Assembly: GCA_022773585.1 (NCBI GenBank)
Contig: JALEZZ010000002.1
Coordinates: 1-32,643 of the forward strand
DNA from: Selenomonas sp.
GTDB lineage: Bacteria; Bacillota; Negativicutes; Selenomonadales; Selenomonadaceae
Length of the DNA: 32,643 nucleotides
Direction of reading: 5' to 3'
Shown: in pieces, positions 7,164-16,329 of the stretch
Numbering within the stretch: position 1 is the stretch's first letter
How the letters are laid out: every line of letters starts with the position of its first letter
Position numbers and translations under genes: made by a program
The notes under the pieces: generated by a model
Told to the model about the DNA's origin: nothing
Database searches by the model: none
What the model saw: the letters and a program-made list of their open reading frames with translations, nothing else

Positions 7164-8729
7164 ACAAACCTCGGAAGCATCCTTTCTCGGACGGCCGCGT
7201 GGCCGTTCGGGCTTCGTGATGACATCTTGATTTTTCTTTGGACGACCGCGCTTCTTCTTTTCTGGTTGAGGAATCGGTTGAGACAAGCCAAGACGCTCAA
7301 GCTCATCGAATTCCAGTTTCAGCGTATGCACCCATCCGTCATCATCTGTCCTGGGATGCTCTGGCGCTTCGATTTTCCGCCAGACTTCATTCAGGTCTTC
7401 CATGAGCTCGCCATAGGTCATTTCCTTTAGCAAGCCGCAATCTCTCGCTTTTGCGAGCATGCGGCAGGTCATAACCGTTGAAAGAAAATTCACGAACTCC
7501 GATCCGATGACCGTGAAATCGCCCTGCGCGCCCGTTCTGTCAAGGCATTCATCGCTCTTGTAGCGACGGAATACCAGTTCCAGCTTCCACCTGTCGTCAT
7601 AACACTGATAAGCGGTTTCTGGTGGCATGTCGCGGTCGGATTCCAAGACCATCACGCCGAAGGTCTCGCGTTTGTGCTCGTATTTGGCTGGATCGAAGCC
7701 GTCATGAAGCTTGGCCTTGTTGAGAAAGGCTGCTTCCTCCGACGCATACAGGCTGGCATCCTTGAATGCGTAGAGGAAATGCCCGCCTTTGATCTTGGCT
7801 TTCTTGTACAGCACGCGCTTCTCAATGCCGCAGAGCACGCCTTCGAAATCCAGCATGTGGTTGTTGGCGATGCGCACGTCGTTGCGCTTGATTGGCGTGA
7901 GGAAATGGAGGTTGGGGCGGTTTTCCAGTTCCGCCTTGATCTTGCTCGGCGGAAAGCCCTTGTCAGCGACAATGATGCCGTTTCGGATGTCGTTGTCCTT
8001 GATGAAGGCCGGATACGAAGATGCGTCGATGCTGTTTCCAGGGAAGACTTCCGCGCAGACCGGTTCCATGAGCTCGATGTCATAGGCGTAGAGCACGGAC
8101 ACCTCCCTGCGGCCTTTCACGCGGCCCTTGTATGAGAAGCGTGAAAGGTCGTTGACGGTGCTCGTATCCTGCTTCAACGTCCCGTCAATGGCGACATGGT
8201 GCTCCGCAGCGGTGGCAGCAATCCGCCTGTCGTAAAATTTCTTGCGTCTCTGGCCATCTTGCCCGAGCGTCTGCAGTAACTTGGAGACCGTATTCGGAGA
8301 TAGTGCAGCGCCTGGATAGAACTTGCTGATGAAGGATTTCGCGTATTGAGCTGCCATTCTGGAGTTCGTCACGGACGGCCGGATCACCCTGAGGGAGGCG
8401 ATGGACATGATGGAAAAGGCTTCCTCCGGCTGGTACACGGCCAGCAGGTCTTGGAGCAAGTCCTGCGAGACCGAATGGACGAAGGCTGACGATCCGTAAG
8501 ACAGCATGGTCGGTTTCGATAATGCTTCTACGTCGTGAATCGGCACATACTGATGGTTGACGATATGGCCTATGACCTTACCGTTTCGCGGCTTGGGATT
8601 GCCGCCAGGAACATATGTGATACCGGCACGTTCGCGAACAGGATACTGGTTCGGGCCGGGCCTTCCGTTGTTCTCGACGACGGTATTTTTCGGTCTGGCA
8701 ACCGCACGAATGATGGCAGGAACCTTCAT
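7158..8729 (-). CDS. DDE transposase with C-terminal AT-hooks
   Basis: A 523-residue transposase of the IS4 superfamily, IS1634-like, with an RNase H-fold catalytic core. The candidate triad is D182 (HVAIDGTLKQ), D256 (GIIVADKGF) and E384 in the signature CYDDRWKLELVFRRYK. The N-terminal 100 residues contain a GKVIGHIVN segment seen in such transposases. The C-terminus has two AT-hook cores, KRGRPKK (about 493-499) and RGRPRK (about 511-516), which bind the minor groove of AT-rich DNA. AAGGAGG sits 8 nt before the ATG. The frame is intact, so the element is probably active. An AT-rich palindrome covers its promoter and suggests self-control. Confidence 0.92.
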   Translation of the reverse strand: MKVPAIIRAVARPKNTVVENNGRPGPNQYPVRERAGITYVPGGNPKPRNGKVIGHIVNHQYVPIHDVEALSKPTMLSYGSSAFVHSVSQDLLQDLLAVYQPEEAFSIMSIASLRVIRPSVTNSRMAAQYAKSFISKFYPGAALSPNTVSKLLQTLGQDGQRRKKFYDRRIAATAAEHHVAIDGTLKQDTSTVNDLSRFSYKGRVKGRREVSVLYAYDIELMEPVCAEVFPGNSIDASSYPAFIKDNDIRNGIIVADKGFPPSKIKAELENRPNLHFLTPIKRNDVRIANNHMLDFEGVLCGIEKRVLYKKAKIKGGHFLYAFKDASLYASEEAAFLNKAKLHDGFDPAKYEHKRETFGVMVLESDRDMPPETAYQCYDDRWKLELVFRRYKSDECLDRTGAQGDFTVIGSEFVNFLSTVMTCRMLAKARDCGLLKEMTYGELMEDLNEVWRKIEAPEHPRTDDDGWVHTLKLEFDELERLGLSQPIPQPEKKKRGRPKKNQDVITKPERPRGRPRKDASEVCL

Positions 8730-8742
8730 CTGGGATCCCTCC

Positions 8743-8784
8743 TTATATATAGTACTATTATATCATTTACAGTACTATATATAA
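8743..8784 (-). promoter_or_regulatory. Transposase promoter embedded in a 14-bp-arm palindrome
   Basis: The arms 8743-8756 and 8771-8784 are exact inverted repeats (TTATATATAGTACT), separated by 14 bp. On the minus strand the spacer carries a consensus TATAAT (8762-8757), and a TTTATA -35 (8785-8780) falls in the upstream arm at 17-bp spacing. The palindrome therefore overlaps the promoter rather than the transcript, as an operator would. Each arm contains GTACTATA, also found in the IS end. Confidence 0.72.
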
Positions 8785-8907
8785 AGGCTTTTCAGACCTA
8801 TTTTGCAATAATCTTTGGCAGAAGAGAACTGCAAGTTGCCGAATTTCAAGGAATCTGCGCAATCGTATCCCGAGGATTTTTCAGAATGCCGATTTTACGA
8901 GCTTCGT

Positions 8908-8927
8908 TATAGTCCGGTAAATTGGGG
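8908..8927 (-). repeat. IS right terminal inverted repeat
   Basis: On the minus strand it reads CCCAATTTACCGGACTATAA, matching the left repeat at 16 of 20 positions. The fusion-gene stop codon lies only about 27 bp outside it. Confidence 0.75.
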
Positions 8928-8954
8928 AAGTTTTAATCAAATATGATGGATGTT

Positions 8955-11900
8955 TCAACCGCGGCCGTACTCTTCCACCATCGCCCGAATCTTCTTCGGA
9001 TCGAGCAAGATTTGGTAGTCAGGCTTCAGGCACCACTTCCAGTTGAGGCCGACCGTGCCCGGCGTGTTCATGCGGGCGCGGCTGTCGAGGCCCAGGAGAT
9101 CCTGCATCGGCACGATGGCGAGACGCGCGCGCGAGGCGTAGGCAAAGCGGATGAGCTTTGCTGCGACGTCTTTCGGGTTCTCGCGGTCGGCACCGATGAG
9201 CTGCGCGACGCCTGCACGCGTGGCATCATTGATGTCGCTCATGTACCAGCCGACCGTCGTGTTGTTGTCATGCGTGCCCGTGTAGATGACGCTGTTCTCC
9301 GGCGCGACGAAGCCGAGGCGGCCGCGCTCGTTGAAGTAAAGCGTGAAGTGCAGGACTTTCATGCCTGGGAAGCCGCAGTCATCGCGGAGCTTCTCGACAC
9401 CATCCGTGATAATGCCGAGGTCTTCGGCCACGACCGGGAGCGAGCCGAGCGCCGCTTTCACAGCATCGAAGAACGGCTTGCCCGGCCCCGGCATCCAGCG
9501 GCCGTTGATGGCCGTCTTCGCCTTGCCGTCGATTTCCCAGTACGCTTCAAAGCCGCGGAAATGGTCGATGCGCACGATGTCGACGAGCTTGTAGAGCTTG
9601 CGGAAGCGCGCAATCCACCAGGCGTAGTGCTCTTCCTGCATGGCATCCCAGTCATACTGCGGGTTGCCCCAGAGCTGGCCCGTCGCGCTGAAGTAATCAG
9701 GCGGAACACCCGCGACGGTCTTGGCCGTGCCGTCGGGATTGAGGTCAAAGAGATCCTGATGGCTCCAGACATCGGCGCTGTCGCCCGAGATGAAGATCGG
9801 CATGTCGCCGAGGATGCGGATGCCCTTCTCTTTCGCATAGTCGTGGAGACGCGTCCACTGCGCGTCAAACAGGAACTGCAGGAACTTCTGGAAGCCGACA
9901 TGTTCTTCGAGACGATCCGCGAGCTGCGCGAGCGCCTTTTTCTCGCGGCGCTTGACGGCGTCCGGCCATTTCGTCCATTCCTTATGTTTGAAGTCATTCT
10001 TCGCAGCCATGAAGAGCGCGAAGTCATCGAGCCAGGCTTTCTCGCGGTCGCAGAAGACGAGGTACTCCGGCAGCTGCTCGCCGCCCGCTTTGCGGAAGTG
10101 CTCGTAAGCCTTTTTGAGTGCCTTGTGCTTGAACGTCCAGACGCGCGTGAAATCGACAAACGAGCTGCCAGCCGGGAACAGCACTTTGACGTCAGCGGCC
10201 TGCAGCCATCCACGGTCGACGAGGTCGTCGAGATCGATGAGCAGAGGATTGCCAGCAAATGCCGAAGGCGACTGGTACGGCGAGTATCCGAAATCGACGG
10301 GGCCGAGCGGCAGAATCTGCCAGACGTGCTGGCCCGCCGCCGCGAGGAAGTCGACGAACTTGTACGCTTCCTTGCCGAGGTCGCCGATGCCGTATTTCGA
10401 CGGCAGCGACGTCGGATGCAGCAGCACGCCTGCCTCGCGTGCGTATTTCTGCGGCGCATGTTCTTCGCGCAGCAGCACGCCCGTGAGCGACGGGATGCGC
10501 ACGGTCACTTCGCCGCGCACGACGTCGTAACGGTGCTCGGGATGGAACACGTCAACAAACGTGCCGCCCGCAAAATCACCGACCTGCACGGTGAGTGACT
10601 GCTCTTCTGAGCGATGGCGGTTGAATGCCGCAATATAGACATCATTTTCCGCTTTTGCACCAAAGACGTCATGGCCGCCACGGATGACGCGCGCGAATGC
10701 GAGCAGGTCGCCGTCGCCATAGAGCGGCAACAGCTCGCCCGTCTGAAGCGCGACGTGCTCGTTGCGCTCCTTGATATACGCCTTGTAATGGTCGCGCACG
10801 TAGGTGTCTGTCTCATCCCATTTGTATGGGCGGCGGTTGTACGGGTCTTTGAAGCCCTGCATGGCAATCTCGTCGCCATAGTAAACACATGGCGCCCCCG
10901 GATACGTCATCTGGAACAGCGCCGCCATCAGGAGGCGTGCGAGGCCGAGGTTGTAGTGATCCTCGTCCATGCGGTAACGCGACTGCTCGATGGCCGGCAT
11001 GCCGTCATAGTACGGCGCTTCGCCGAGGAACGTGACGGCGCGCACGATGTCATGGCTGCCGATCAGGTTCATCATGACGTAAAAATTTTCTTTCGGGTAG
11101 TTCTCGCGCAGGCTCTCCATGCGGCGCATCGCGAGACCTCCGTCGATGTAACCCATGAGGAAATCGAAGAGATGCTGCCTGAGCGGATAGTTCATCGCCG
11201 AATCCATCTCGTGGCCGCAGAGGTATTCGCGCTGCTGGCCGTAGGCGACTTTGTGCGACGCATCCTCCCAGACCTCGCCAATCATCAGCGCATCGGGATC
11301 CGCCGCCTTGAGCTCCTTGTAGAACGCCTGCGAGAACGCCGCCGGCAGTTCGTCGATGACGTCGAGACGCCAGCCGCTGATGCCCTCGCCGAGCCAGTGA
11401 TGGAGCACGCTGTCCTTGCCGCGGATGATGAAGTCCATATACGAGGGCGTTGTCTCCTTGACATCGGGGAGCGTGCTGAAATTCCACCAGCTCTCGTAAT
11501 CATTCGGGAAATTGCGGAAATTGTACCATTCATAGTACGGCGAATTCTTCGACTGATAGGCGCCGACCGTATCGTACTGCCCCATGCGGTTGAAGTACCG
11601 GCTGTTGCTGCCCGTATGGCTGAAGACGCCGTCGAGGATGATGTGCATCCCCATCTGCTTCGCAGCATCGACGAGATGCTTGAAGTCGTCATTCGTGCCG
11701 AGAATCGGGTCGATCTTGAGATAGTCGCCCGTATCGTAATGATGATTGCTTTCCGACTCGAAGACCGGATTCAGATAAATCGTGTCGATGCCGAGGTCTT
11801 TGAGATACGGCAGTTTCGACTCGATGCCGCGCAGGTTGCCGCCGAAGAAATCATAGGCAACAATTTCCTTCGTATCGGGATCCTTGTAATAGCAGGGATC

Positions 11901-12413
11901 GTCCTGCCACGAGGCATGGAACACGGCGCCGCGCTTCTCGATGAGCTTGTCGCCCACACGGCAGAAGCGGTCAGGGAAAATCTGGTACATGACAGCATGC
12001 TTCGCCCAGTCCGGCGTCTTCGCGCCAGCATCGTAGACCGTGATCTGATATGAAGGCGGAGCCTGATCGTAGAGTTCGCCGACGCCGCCGAGCTGCTCGG
12101 GATTGTTGCCGTAGAACTTCGTGCCCGTCACCGTCGTGATGATGAAATAATACCAGACAAGGCAGCCGGATTCCGGCAGCTGGATCTTTCCCTTGTAGAA
12201 CTTTTCCTCCGCTCCCATGTCGTCTGCCGTCGCGAGCGGATAGAGCTTCTCGCCCTGCCCTTCGCGCCAGATGCGCAGGAGCACCTGACGAATGTCTTCC
12301 TTCGTCTTCAGCGTGATGCCGATCTCGAGCGTGCTGCCCGCTTCCGCCGCGCCGATGGTGGAACGATAGTAGATGTTTTGTGAATCATGCTTCACCTGAC
12401 CTCGTTCGATCAT
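8955..12413 (-). CDS. malQ: Fused GH13 neopullulanase-like amylase and GH77 4-alpha-glucanotransferase
   Basis: A 1152-residue cytoplasmic fusion. Residues about 10-130 form an N-terminal beta-sandwich. A GH13 barrel runs from about 134 (HAVMYQIFPDRF), with DGVFSHTG, nucleophile Asp near 351 (GWRLDVIDEL), acid/base Glu near 379 (GEVWED) and transition-state Asp near 453 (IGSHDI). From about 658 a complete GH77/MalQ domain follows (GVLLHPTSLPSKYGIGDLG), with nucleophile Asp near 948 (RIDHFRGFEAYW), Glu near 996 (AEDLGI) and THDNNTTVGW near 1048. Both active sites look intact. The enzyme should hydrolyse alpha-glucans and disproportionate maltodextrins during glycogen turnover. AGAAGGAG lies 8 nt before the ATG. 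It follows glgA beyond a terminator. An IS has inserted 27 bp after its stop codon. Fusions of this kind occur in Firmicutes, usually annotated as debranching/MalQ bifunctional proteins. Confidence 0.92.
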   Translation of the reverse strand: MIERGQVKHDSQNIYYRSTIGAAEAGSTLEIGITLKTKEDIRQVLLRIWREGQGEKLYPLATADDMGAEEKFYKGKIQLPESGCLVWYYFIITTVTGTKFYGNNPEQLGGVGELYDQAPPSYQITVYDAGAKTPDWAKHAVMYQIFPDRFCRVGDKLIEKRGAVFHASWQDDPCYYKDPDTKEIVAYDFFGGNLRGIESKLPYLKDLGIDTIYLNPVFESESNHHYDTGDYLKIDPILGTNDDFKHLVDAAKQMGMHIILDGVFSHTGSNSRYFNRMGQYDTVGAYQSKNSPYYEWYNFRNFPNDYESWWNFSTLPDVKETTPSYMDFIIRGKDSVLHHWLGEGISGWRLDVIDELPAAFSQAFYKELKAADPDALMIGEVWEDASHKVAYGQQREYLCGHEMDSAMNYPLRQHLFDFLMGYIDGGLAMRRMESLRENYPKENFYVMMNLIGSHDIVRAVTFLGEAPYYDGMPAIEQSRYRMDEDHYNLGLARLLMAALFQMTYPGAPCVYYGDEIAMQGFKDPYNRRPYKWDETDTYVRDHYKAYIKERNEHVALQTGELLPLYGDGDLLAFARVIRGGHDVFGAKAENDVYIAAFNRHRSEEQSLTVQVGDFAGGTFVDVFHPEHRYDVVRGEVTVRIPSLTGVLLREEHAPQKYAREAGVLLHPTSLPSKYGIGDLGKEAYKFVDFLAAAGQHVWQILPLGPVDFGYSPYQSPSAFAGNPLLIDLDDLVDRGWLQAADVKVLFPAGSSFVDFTRVWTFKHKALKKAYEHFRKAGGEQLPEYLVFCDREKAWLDDFALFMAAKNDFKHKEWTKWPDAVKRREKKALAQLADRLEEHVGFQKFLQFLFDAQWTRLHDYAKEKGIRILGDMPIFISGDSADVWSHQDLFDLNPDGTAKTVAGVPPDYFSATGQLWGNPQYDWDAMQEEHYAWWIARFRKLYKLVDIVRIDHFRGFEAYWEIDGKAKTAINGRWMPGPGKPFFDAVKAALGSLPVVAEDLGIITDGVEKLRDDCGFPGMKVLHFTLYFNERGRLGFVAPENSVIYTGTHDNNTTVGWYMSDINDATRAGVAQLIGADRENPKDVAAKLIRFAYASRARLAIVPMQDLLGLDSRARMNTPGTVGLNWKWCLKPDYQILLDPKKIRAMVEEYGRG

Positions 12414-12430
12414 ATCTCATTCTCCTTCTC

Positions 12431-12480
12431 CATTTGAATCCCCTCCGCCGCATCCTTTCGGCGGAAGATTTGTTCAAATG
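12431..12480 (-). promoter_or_regulatory. Nested palindrome in the leader of the GH13-GH77 gene
   Basis: Outer arms CATTTGAA and TTCAAATG (12473-12480, 12431-12438) enclose an inner 7-bp GC stem TCCGCCG / CGGCGGA (12459-12465, 12444-12450). It fills the gap between the glgA terminator and the ribosome site of the fusion gene. No T-run follows, so it is not a simple terminator. Whether it regulates translation or stabilises the mRNA is unknown. Confidence 0.5.
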
Positions 12481-12487
12481 CCATGCC

Positions 12488-12520
12488 AGAAAAAGGGCCC
12501 GGCAGAGATTTGCCGGGCCC
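12488..12520 (-). terminator. Terminator after glgA
   Basis: On the minus strand GGGCCCGGCA pairs with TGCCGGGCCC (12511-12520, 12495-12504) around a 6-nt loop, followed by TTTTTCT. It lies 18 bp after the glgA stop. It probably attenuates rather than fully ends transcription, as no clear promoter separates it from the fusion gene. Confidence 0.85.
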
Positions 12521-12537
12521 TGACCTGGCAGCAAAAC

Positions 12538-13977
12538 TTACTTGGTCAGCTCTTCGTAAAGTGCTTCATATTCCTTGGCAGAGTTCTTCCAGCTGAAATC
12601 CGAATGGACGGCGTTCTCCTGGATTCTGTGCCAGATTTCATAGTTTTCATACGAGCTCAGTGCCCGCTTCAGCGCGTACATCATCTCGTGTGCGTTGTAG
12701 TTCTCGAACGTGAAGCCGTTGCCCTCGCCCGTGTACTTGTCGTACTGCGTGACCGTATCCCTGAGGCCGCCCGTAAGGCGGACGACCGGAATCGTGCCAT
12801 AGCGCAGTGCGATGAGCTGGCCGATGCCGCACGGCTCATAGTTCGACGGCATCAGGAAGATGTCAGCCGACGCATAGATGCGGTGCGCGAGCTCATTCGA
12901 GAAATAGATGTTCGTCGAGACCTTCTTCGGGAAGCGCCATGCGAGGCCCTTGAGCCAGTCCTCATAACGCTTCTCGCCCGTGCCGAGCACGACGAGCTGG
13001 ATGTTCTCGTGCTGGAGGATTTCGTCCATCATGCGCACGACGAGATCCATGCCTTTCGGCTCGACGAGGCGCGAGACAATGGCCACGAGCGGGACGTTGC
13101 GGTTGACCGGCAGGCCGAGCTTGTTCTGGAGCTCTGTCTTATTGTCGCGCTTGCGGTCGAGCGTCGTGTCGTCATAGTTCTTGAAGATCATCTTGTCCGT
13201 CGCCGGGTTGTAGGCGTCGTAGTCGATGCCGTTCACGATGCCCGTAAGGTCGTCCTGGCGGGCGCGCAGCAGACCGTCGAGATGCTCGCCGAAGTACGGA
13301 TACTGGATCTCGTTGGCGTACGTGCGCGAAACCGTCGTGACATGGTCAGCATAGATGATGCCGCCCTTCATGAAGTTCACGGCATCGTAGAACTCGAGGT
13401 CGCCGTTGTTGAAATACTTCCAGTCGAGGCCAAGGACGTCGCTCATGACATCCTTCGGGAAGACGCCCTGATACTTGAGGTTGTGGATTGTGTAGACCGT
13501 CTTGATCTTTTCATAGCGCTCGTCGCCCATGTGCTCGAGCTTCAGGAACACATTGACGAGACCCGCATGCCAGTCGTTCGTGTTGATGACGTCCGGCCAG
13601 AAATCCATGGCCGGCAGCAGGTTCAGCACGGCGCGGCAGAAGAACGAGAAACGCTCCGCATCATCATCGTAGCCATAGAAGCCTTCACGGTCGAAGTATT
13701 CCTGGTTGTCCACGAAATAATACGTGACGCCGTCGAGTTCGTACTTGTCGAGGCCGACGTACTTCGAGCGCCATGCCACATTGAGCTCGCCGTCATAGAC
13801 GTGCTCCATGTTGTCGCGGTACTCTGCGGGAATCTTGCCGAACTTCGGCATGATGACCCGGACGTCCACGCCATCTTCTTTGAGTGCTTTCGGCAGCGAC
13901 CCTGCCACATCGGCAAGTCCGCCGGTCTTGGCAAAGGGAACTGCCTCAGCTGCTACATACAATACTTTCATACCCAT
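12538..13977 (-). CDS. glgA: Glycogen synthase, ADP-glucose type (GT5)
   Basis: A 479-residue GT5 glycogen synthase, the usual bacterial length. It transfers glucose from ADP-glucose to the non-reducing end of an alpha-1,4-glucan. The N-terminal Rossmann half starts [22 protein letters not shown], with the KTGGL substrate-binding motif. Middle landmarks are [22 protein letters not shown] and [13 protein letters not shown]. The C-terminal half holds [29 protein letters not shown] and the nucleotide-sugar motif [29 protein letters not shown]. Start at 13977 (MGMKV) with GAGGAGG 10 nt upstream; the second ATG at 13971 is possible. It lies 47 bp after glgB in the glgC-D-P-B-A operon and is followed by a terminator. 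Confidence 0.97.
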   Translation of the reverse strand: MGMKVLYVAAEAVPFAKTGGLADVAGSLPKALKEDGVDVRVIMPKFGKIPAEYRDNMEHVYDGELNVAWRSKYVGLDKYELDGVTYYFVDNQEYFDREGFYGYDDDAERFSFFCRAVLNLLPAMDFWPDVINTNDWHAGLVNVFLKLEHMGDERYEKIKTVYTIHNLKYQGVFPKDVMSDVLGLDWKYFNNGDLEFYDAVNFMKGGIIYADHVTTVSRTYANEIQYPYFGEHLDGLLRARQDDLTGIVNGIDYDAYNPATDKMIFKNYDDTTLDRKRDNKTELQNKLGLPVNRNVPLVAIVSRLVEPKGMDLVVRMMDEILQHENIQLVVLGTGEKRYEDWLKGLAWRFPKKVSTNIYFSNELAHRIYASADIFLMPSNYEPCGIGQLIALRYGTIPVVRLTGGLRDTVTQYDKYTGEGNGFTFENYNAHEMMYALKRALSSYENYEIWHRIQENAVHSDFSWKNSAKEYEALYEELTK

Positions 13978-14024
13978 ACCCGCACATCCTCCTCAGAAAA
14001 ACTCTTGTGATTTCCATTTTGCAA

Positions 14025-16250
14025 TCATTCGTTGGCGACTTTCGTCGCCGCTTTCTTCCGAGTCGTCCGCGTCGTGCTCTTGCGGGCGGTCGTCTTTTTT
14101 GTCGCCTGGCGGCGCTTTTTCGGCGCAGCCTCGGTATCTGCCTTCTTGGCCGTCGTCTTATGCGTGCGCGTCGTCTTCTTGGCGGCAGGCTTCTTTTCCG
14201 TCGCCGTTTTCTTGGCCGTCGTCCTCTTGGCCGTCGTCTTCTTGGCCGGAGCCTTGGCAGCTGCGGCCTCCGTCTCGGCAGAGGCTTCTTCCTGCACTGG
14301 CTTCTCGATGTCGAGCGGCTCTTCCTTTTCGTCATCCTTGCGGCCGGACGCAGCCGTGCCGCGCAGGCGCAGGTAGACCGTCGCGAGCGGTGGAACCGTC
14401 AGGCGGATGGACTGCTCGCGGCTGTGCCACGGCACATCCTCGCTCTGGATGTCGCCATTCTTGACGCCGCTGCCGCCGAATGCCTCGTCATCGCTGTTGA
14501 AGACTTCGTAGTAGACACCCTTCTTCGGCACGCCGATGCGGTAGTCGTGACGCACCTCCGGCGTGAAGTTGCAGAGAGCGATGATGAAGTCCTCCCCATC
14601 CTTCGCCTTGCGGACGAAAGAGATGACGCTGTTCTCGTTGTCATCAGGATCGATCCACTGGAAGCCGTTCCAATCGAAATCGACCTCCCAGAAGACCTTG
14701 TTCTCACAGTAGAACTTGTTGAGCGCACGGCTGTACTCGAGCAGCTTCGTATGCATCGGATACTTCTGCACGAGATGCCAGTCGAGGCTGTCGTCATACT
14801 TCCACTCGATGAACTGGCCGAACTCGCCGCCCATGAACAGGAGCTTCTTGCCTGGATGGGCCATCCAATAGCCGAAGAACGCACGGAGATTTGCGAACTT
14901 CTGCCAGTAGTCGCCCGGCATCTTGCTGATGAGCGAGCACTTGCCATGCACGACCTCATCATGCGAGAGCGGCAGCACGAAATTTTCGCTGAACGCATAC
15001 ATGAACGAGAACGTGACCTTGTCGTGGTTCCATTTGCGGTAGATGGGGTCGAGGCTCATGTACTTGAGCATATCGTTCATCCAGCCCATGTTCCACTTGT
15101 AGTTGAAGCCCATGCCGCCCATGTAGACCGGCTTCGAAATCAACGGCCAGGCCGTCGATTCCTCGGCAATCATGAGCGCCTGTGGATGATACTTGAAAAT
15201 GGTTTCGTTGAGCTTCTTCAGGAAGTCCATCGCTTCGAGGTTGCCTGTGTCGCCGTACTTGTTTGGCGTCCACTCGCCATCCTTGCGGCCATAGTTCAGG
15301 TACAGCATGTTCGCGACTGCGTCGATGCGCAGGCCGTCGATATGGAATTCCTCGAACCAGAACAGGGCGTTCGAAATCAGGAAGCTCTGCACTTCCGTGC
15401 GGCCGTAGTCGAAGTTCGTCGTGCCCCATTCCCAGTTCTCGGCACGCTGCTCGTTATCCGACTCGTAGAGCGTTCCGCCATCGAAATGACGGAGGCCCTG
15501 CTCGTCTTTGCAGAAATGACCAGGCACCCAGTCCATGATGATGCCAAGGCCGGCGGCATGCGCCTTGTCAATGAGATAGCGGAAATCGTCAGGGCTCCCA
15601 TAGCGGCTCGTGACGGCATAGTATCCTGTCGCCTGATAGCCCCACGACCCATCGAACGGATGCTCGCAGAGCGGCATGAACTCGATGTGCGTGTAATGCA
15701 TCTTCGCGCAGTAATCGACGAGCTGGTCGGCGAGTTCGCGATACGAGAGGTACTCGCCATCCATCGTGCGGCGCCAGGAACCAGCGTGCACTTCATACGT
15801 CAGCATCGGGCGCTCATAGCTCGATTCCTTCGCCTTCTTGTCCTGCCAGGCTTTGTCCTGCCAATCATAATGCGAGAGGTCATAGAGTCTAGACGCCGTG
15901 TTCGGCTTCTTTTCGGCATAGAATCCATACGGGTCCGCCTTCATGATGTGTGGGCCGCCCCATTGCGGCTCGATAGCGTACTTGTAGATGTCGCCTTCCT
16001 TGAGCCCCTCGATGAAGCACTCCCAGATCTCACCGTCGCGGATGCGAATCATCGGGTCGACGCGCGTATCCCAGCTGTTGAAATCGCCGACAACGCTGAC
16101 GGACTTCGCATGCGGCGCCCAGACGGCAAACCGAACCCCTTTTTTGCCATCCTGCTCGACGAAGTGTGCACCGAGCATCTCATACGCATGATAGTTCGTT
16201 CCCTGGTGGAACAGATACAAATCGAATTCACTCAAATCCGACGTTTTCAT
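14025..16250 (-). CDS. glgB: 1,4-alpha-glucan branching enzyme with histone H1-like C-terminal tail
   Basis: A 741-residue GH13 branching enzyme that makes alpha-1,6 branches in glycogen. An N-terminal CBM48-like domain (about 30-120) includes [21 protein letters not shown]. The barrel carries DWVPGHF, nucleophile Asp near 310 ([11 protein letters not shown]), acid/base Glu near 361 (AEESTAW) and Asp near 430 ([11 protein letters not shown]). The beta-sandwich ends near residue 628. Beyond it lies a tail of about 110 residues. This starts acidic ([13 protein letters not shown]) and becomes a Lys/Ala/Thr/Arg-rich low-complexity run ([42 protein letters not shown]). Such tails are typical of histone H1-like DNA-binding proteins, not of GlgB. 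The ATG at 16250 follows GAGGGGGG; a TTG at 16265 lies in that site. It sits between glgP and glgA. Confidence 0.96.
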   Translation of the reverse strand: MKTSDLSEFDLYLFHQGTNYHAYEMLGAHFVEQDGKKGVRFAVWAPHAKSVSVVGDFNSWDTRVDPMIRIRDGEIWECFIEGLKEGDIYKYAIEPQWGGPHIMKADPYGFYAEKKPNTASRLYDLSHYDWQDKAWQDKKAKESSYERPMLTYEVHAGSWRRTMDGEYLSYRELADQLVDYCAKMHYTHIEFMPLCEHPFDGSWGYQATGYYAVTSRYGSPDDFRYLIDKAHAAGLGIIMDWVPGHFCKDEQGLRHFDGGTLYESDNEQRAENWEWGTTNFDYGRTEVQSFLISNALFWFEEFHIDGLRIDAVANMLYLNYGRKDGEWTPNKYGDTGNLEAMDFLKKLNETIFKYHPQALMIAEESTAWPLISKPVYMGGMGFNYKWNMGWMNDMLKYMSLDPIYRKWNHDKVTFSFMYAFSENFVLPLSHDEVVHGKCSLISKMPGDYWQKFANLRAFFGYWMAHPGKKLLFMGGEFGQFIEWKYDDSLDWHLVQKYPMHTKLLEYSRALNKFYCENKVFWEVDFDWNGFQWIDPDDNENSVISFVRKAKDGEDFIIALCNFTPEVRHDYRIGVPKKGVYYEVFNSDDEAFGGSGVKNGDIQSEDVPWHSREQSIRLTVPPLATVYLRLRGTAASGRKDDEKEEPLDIEKPVQEEASAETEAAAAKAPAKKTTAKRTTAKKTATEKKPAAKKTTRTHKTTAKKADTEAAPKKRRQATKKTTARKSTTRTTRKKAATKVANE

Positions 16251-16329
16251 GAGAACCCCCCTCAAAGTTCTGCTTTCCCCTGATGGTAACTTCTTCTTCC
16301 TATCAATCCATTTTCTGTTGTGTGCTGGA

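Larger units (their letters stand above)
7144..8927 (-). mobile_element. Insertion sequence, IS4-superfamily / IS1634-like, intact
   Basis: About 1.78 kb, bounded by imperfect terminal inverted repeats (7144-7163 and 8908-8927, 16 of 20 positions matching) and holding one full-length transposase gene. The transposase stop codon lies inside the left repeat. The right end has about 120 bp of non-coding DNA between the transposase promoter and the repeat. I see no convincing target-site duplication, so the exact outer edges may be off by a few bases. The family assignment comes from the protein motifs. Confidence 0.8.

Noticed and set aside
8743..8784. AT-rich palindrome read as a transcription terminator or attenuator
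   Set aside because: The -10 hexamer sits in the loop, so the transcript would start downstream of most of the structure. An operator is the better reading.
7130..8945. Target-site duplication flanking the IS
   Set aside because: The bases outside the two repeats do not show a convincing direct repeat by eye; only loose AT-rich similarity is seen.
14025..14370. GlgB tail as a frameshift artefact or separate small gene
   Set aside because: The frame is continuous from the catalytic core, with no ribosome site or start at the junction, and the stop is normally spaced from glgA.
13884..16283. A 799-codon plus-strand open frame opposite glgB and the start of glgA
   Set aside because: It spans two well-supported genes on the other strand, has no motifs and comes from the strong third-position GC bias. 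Similar antisense frames at 8943-10598, 10614-12053, 24205-26097 and 28563-30257 were rejected for the same reason.
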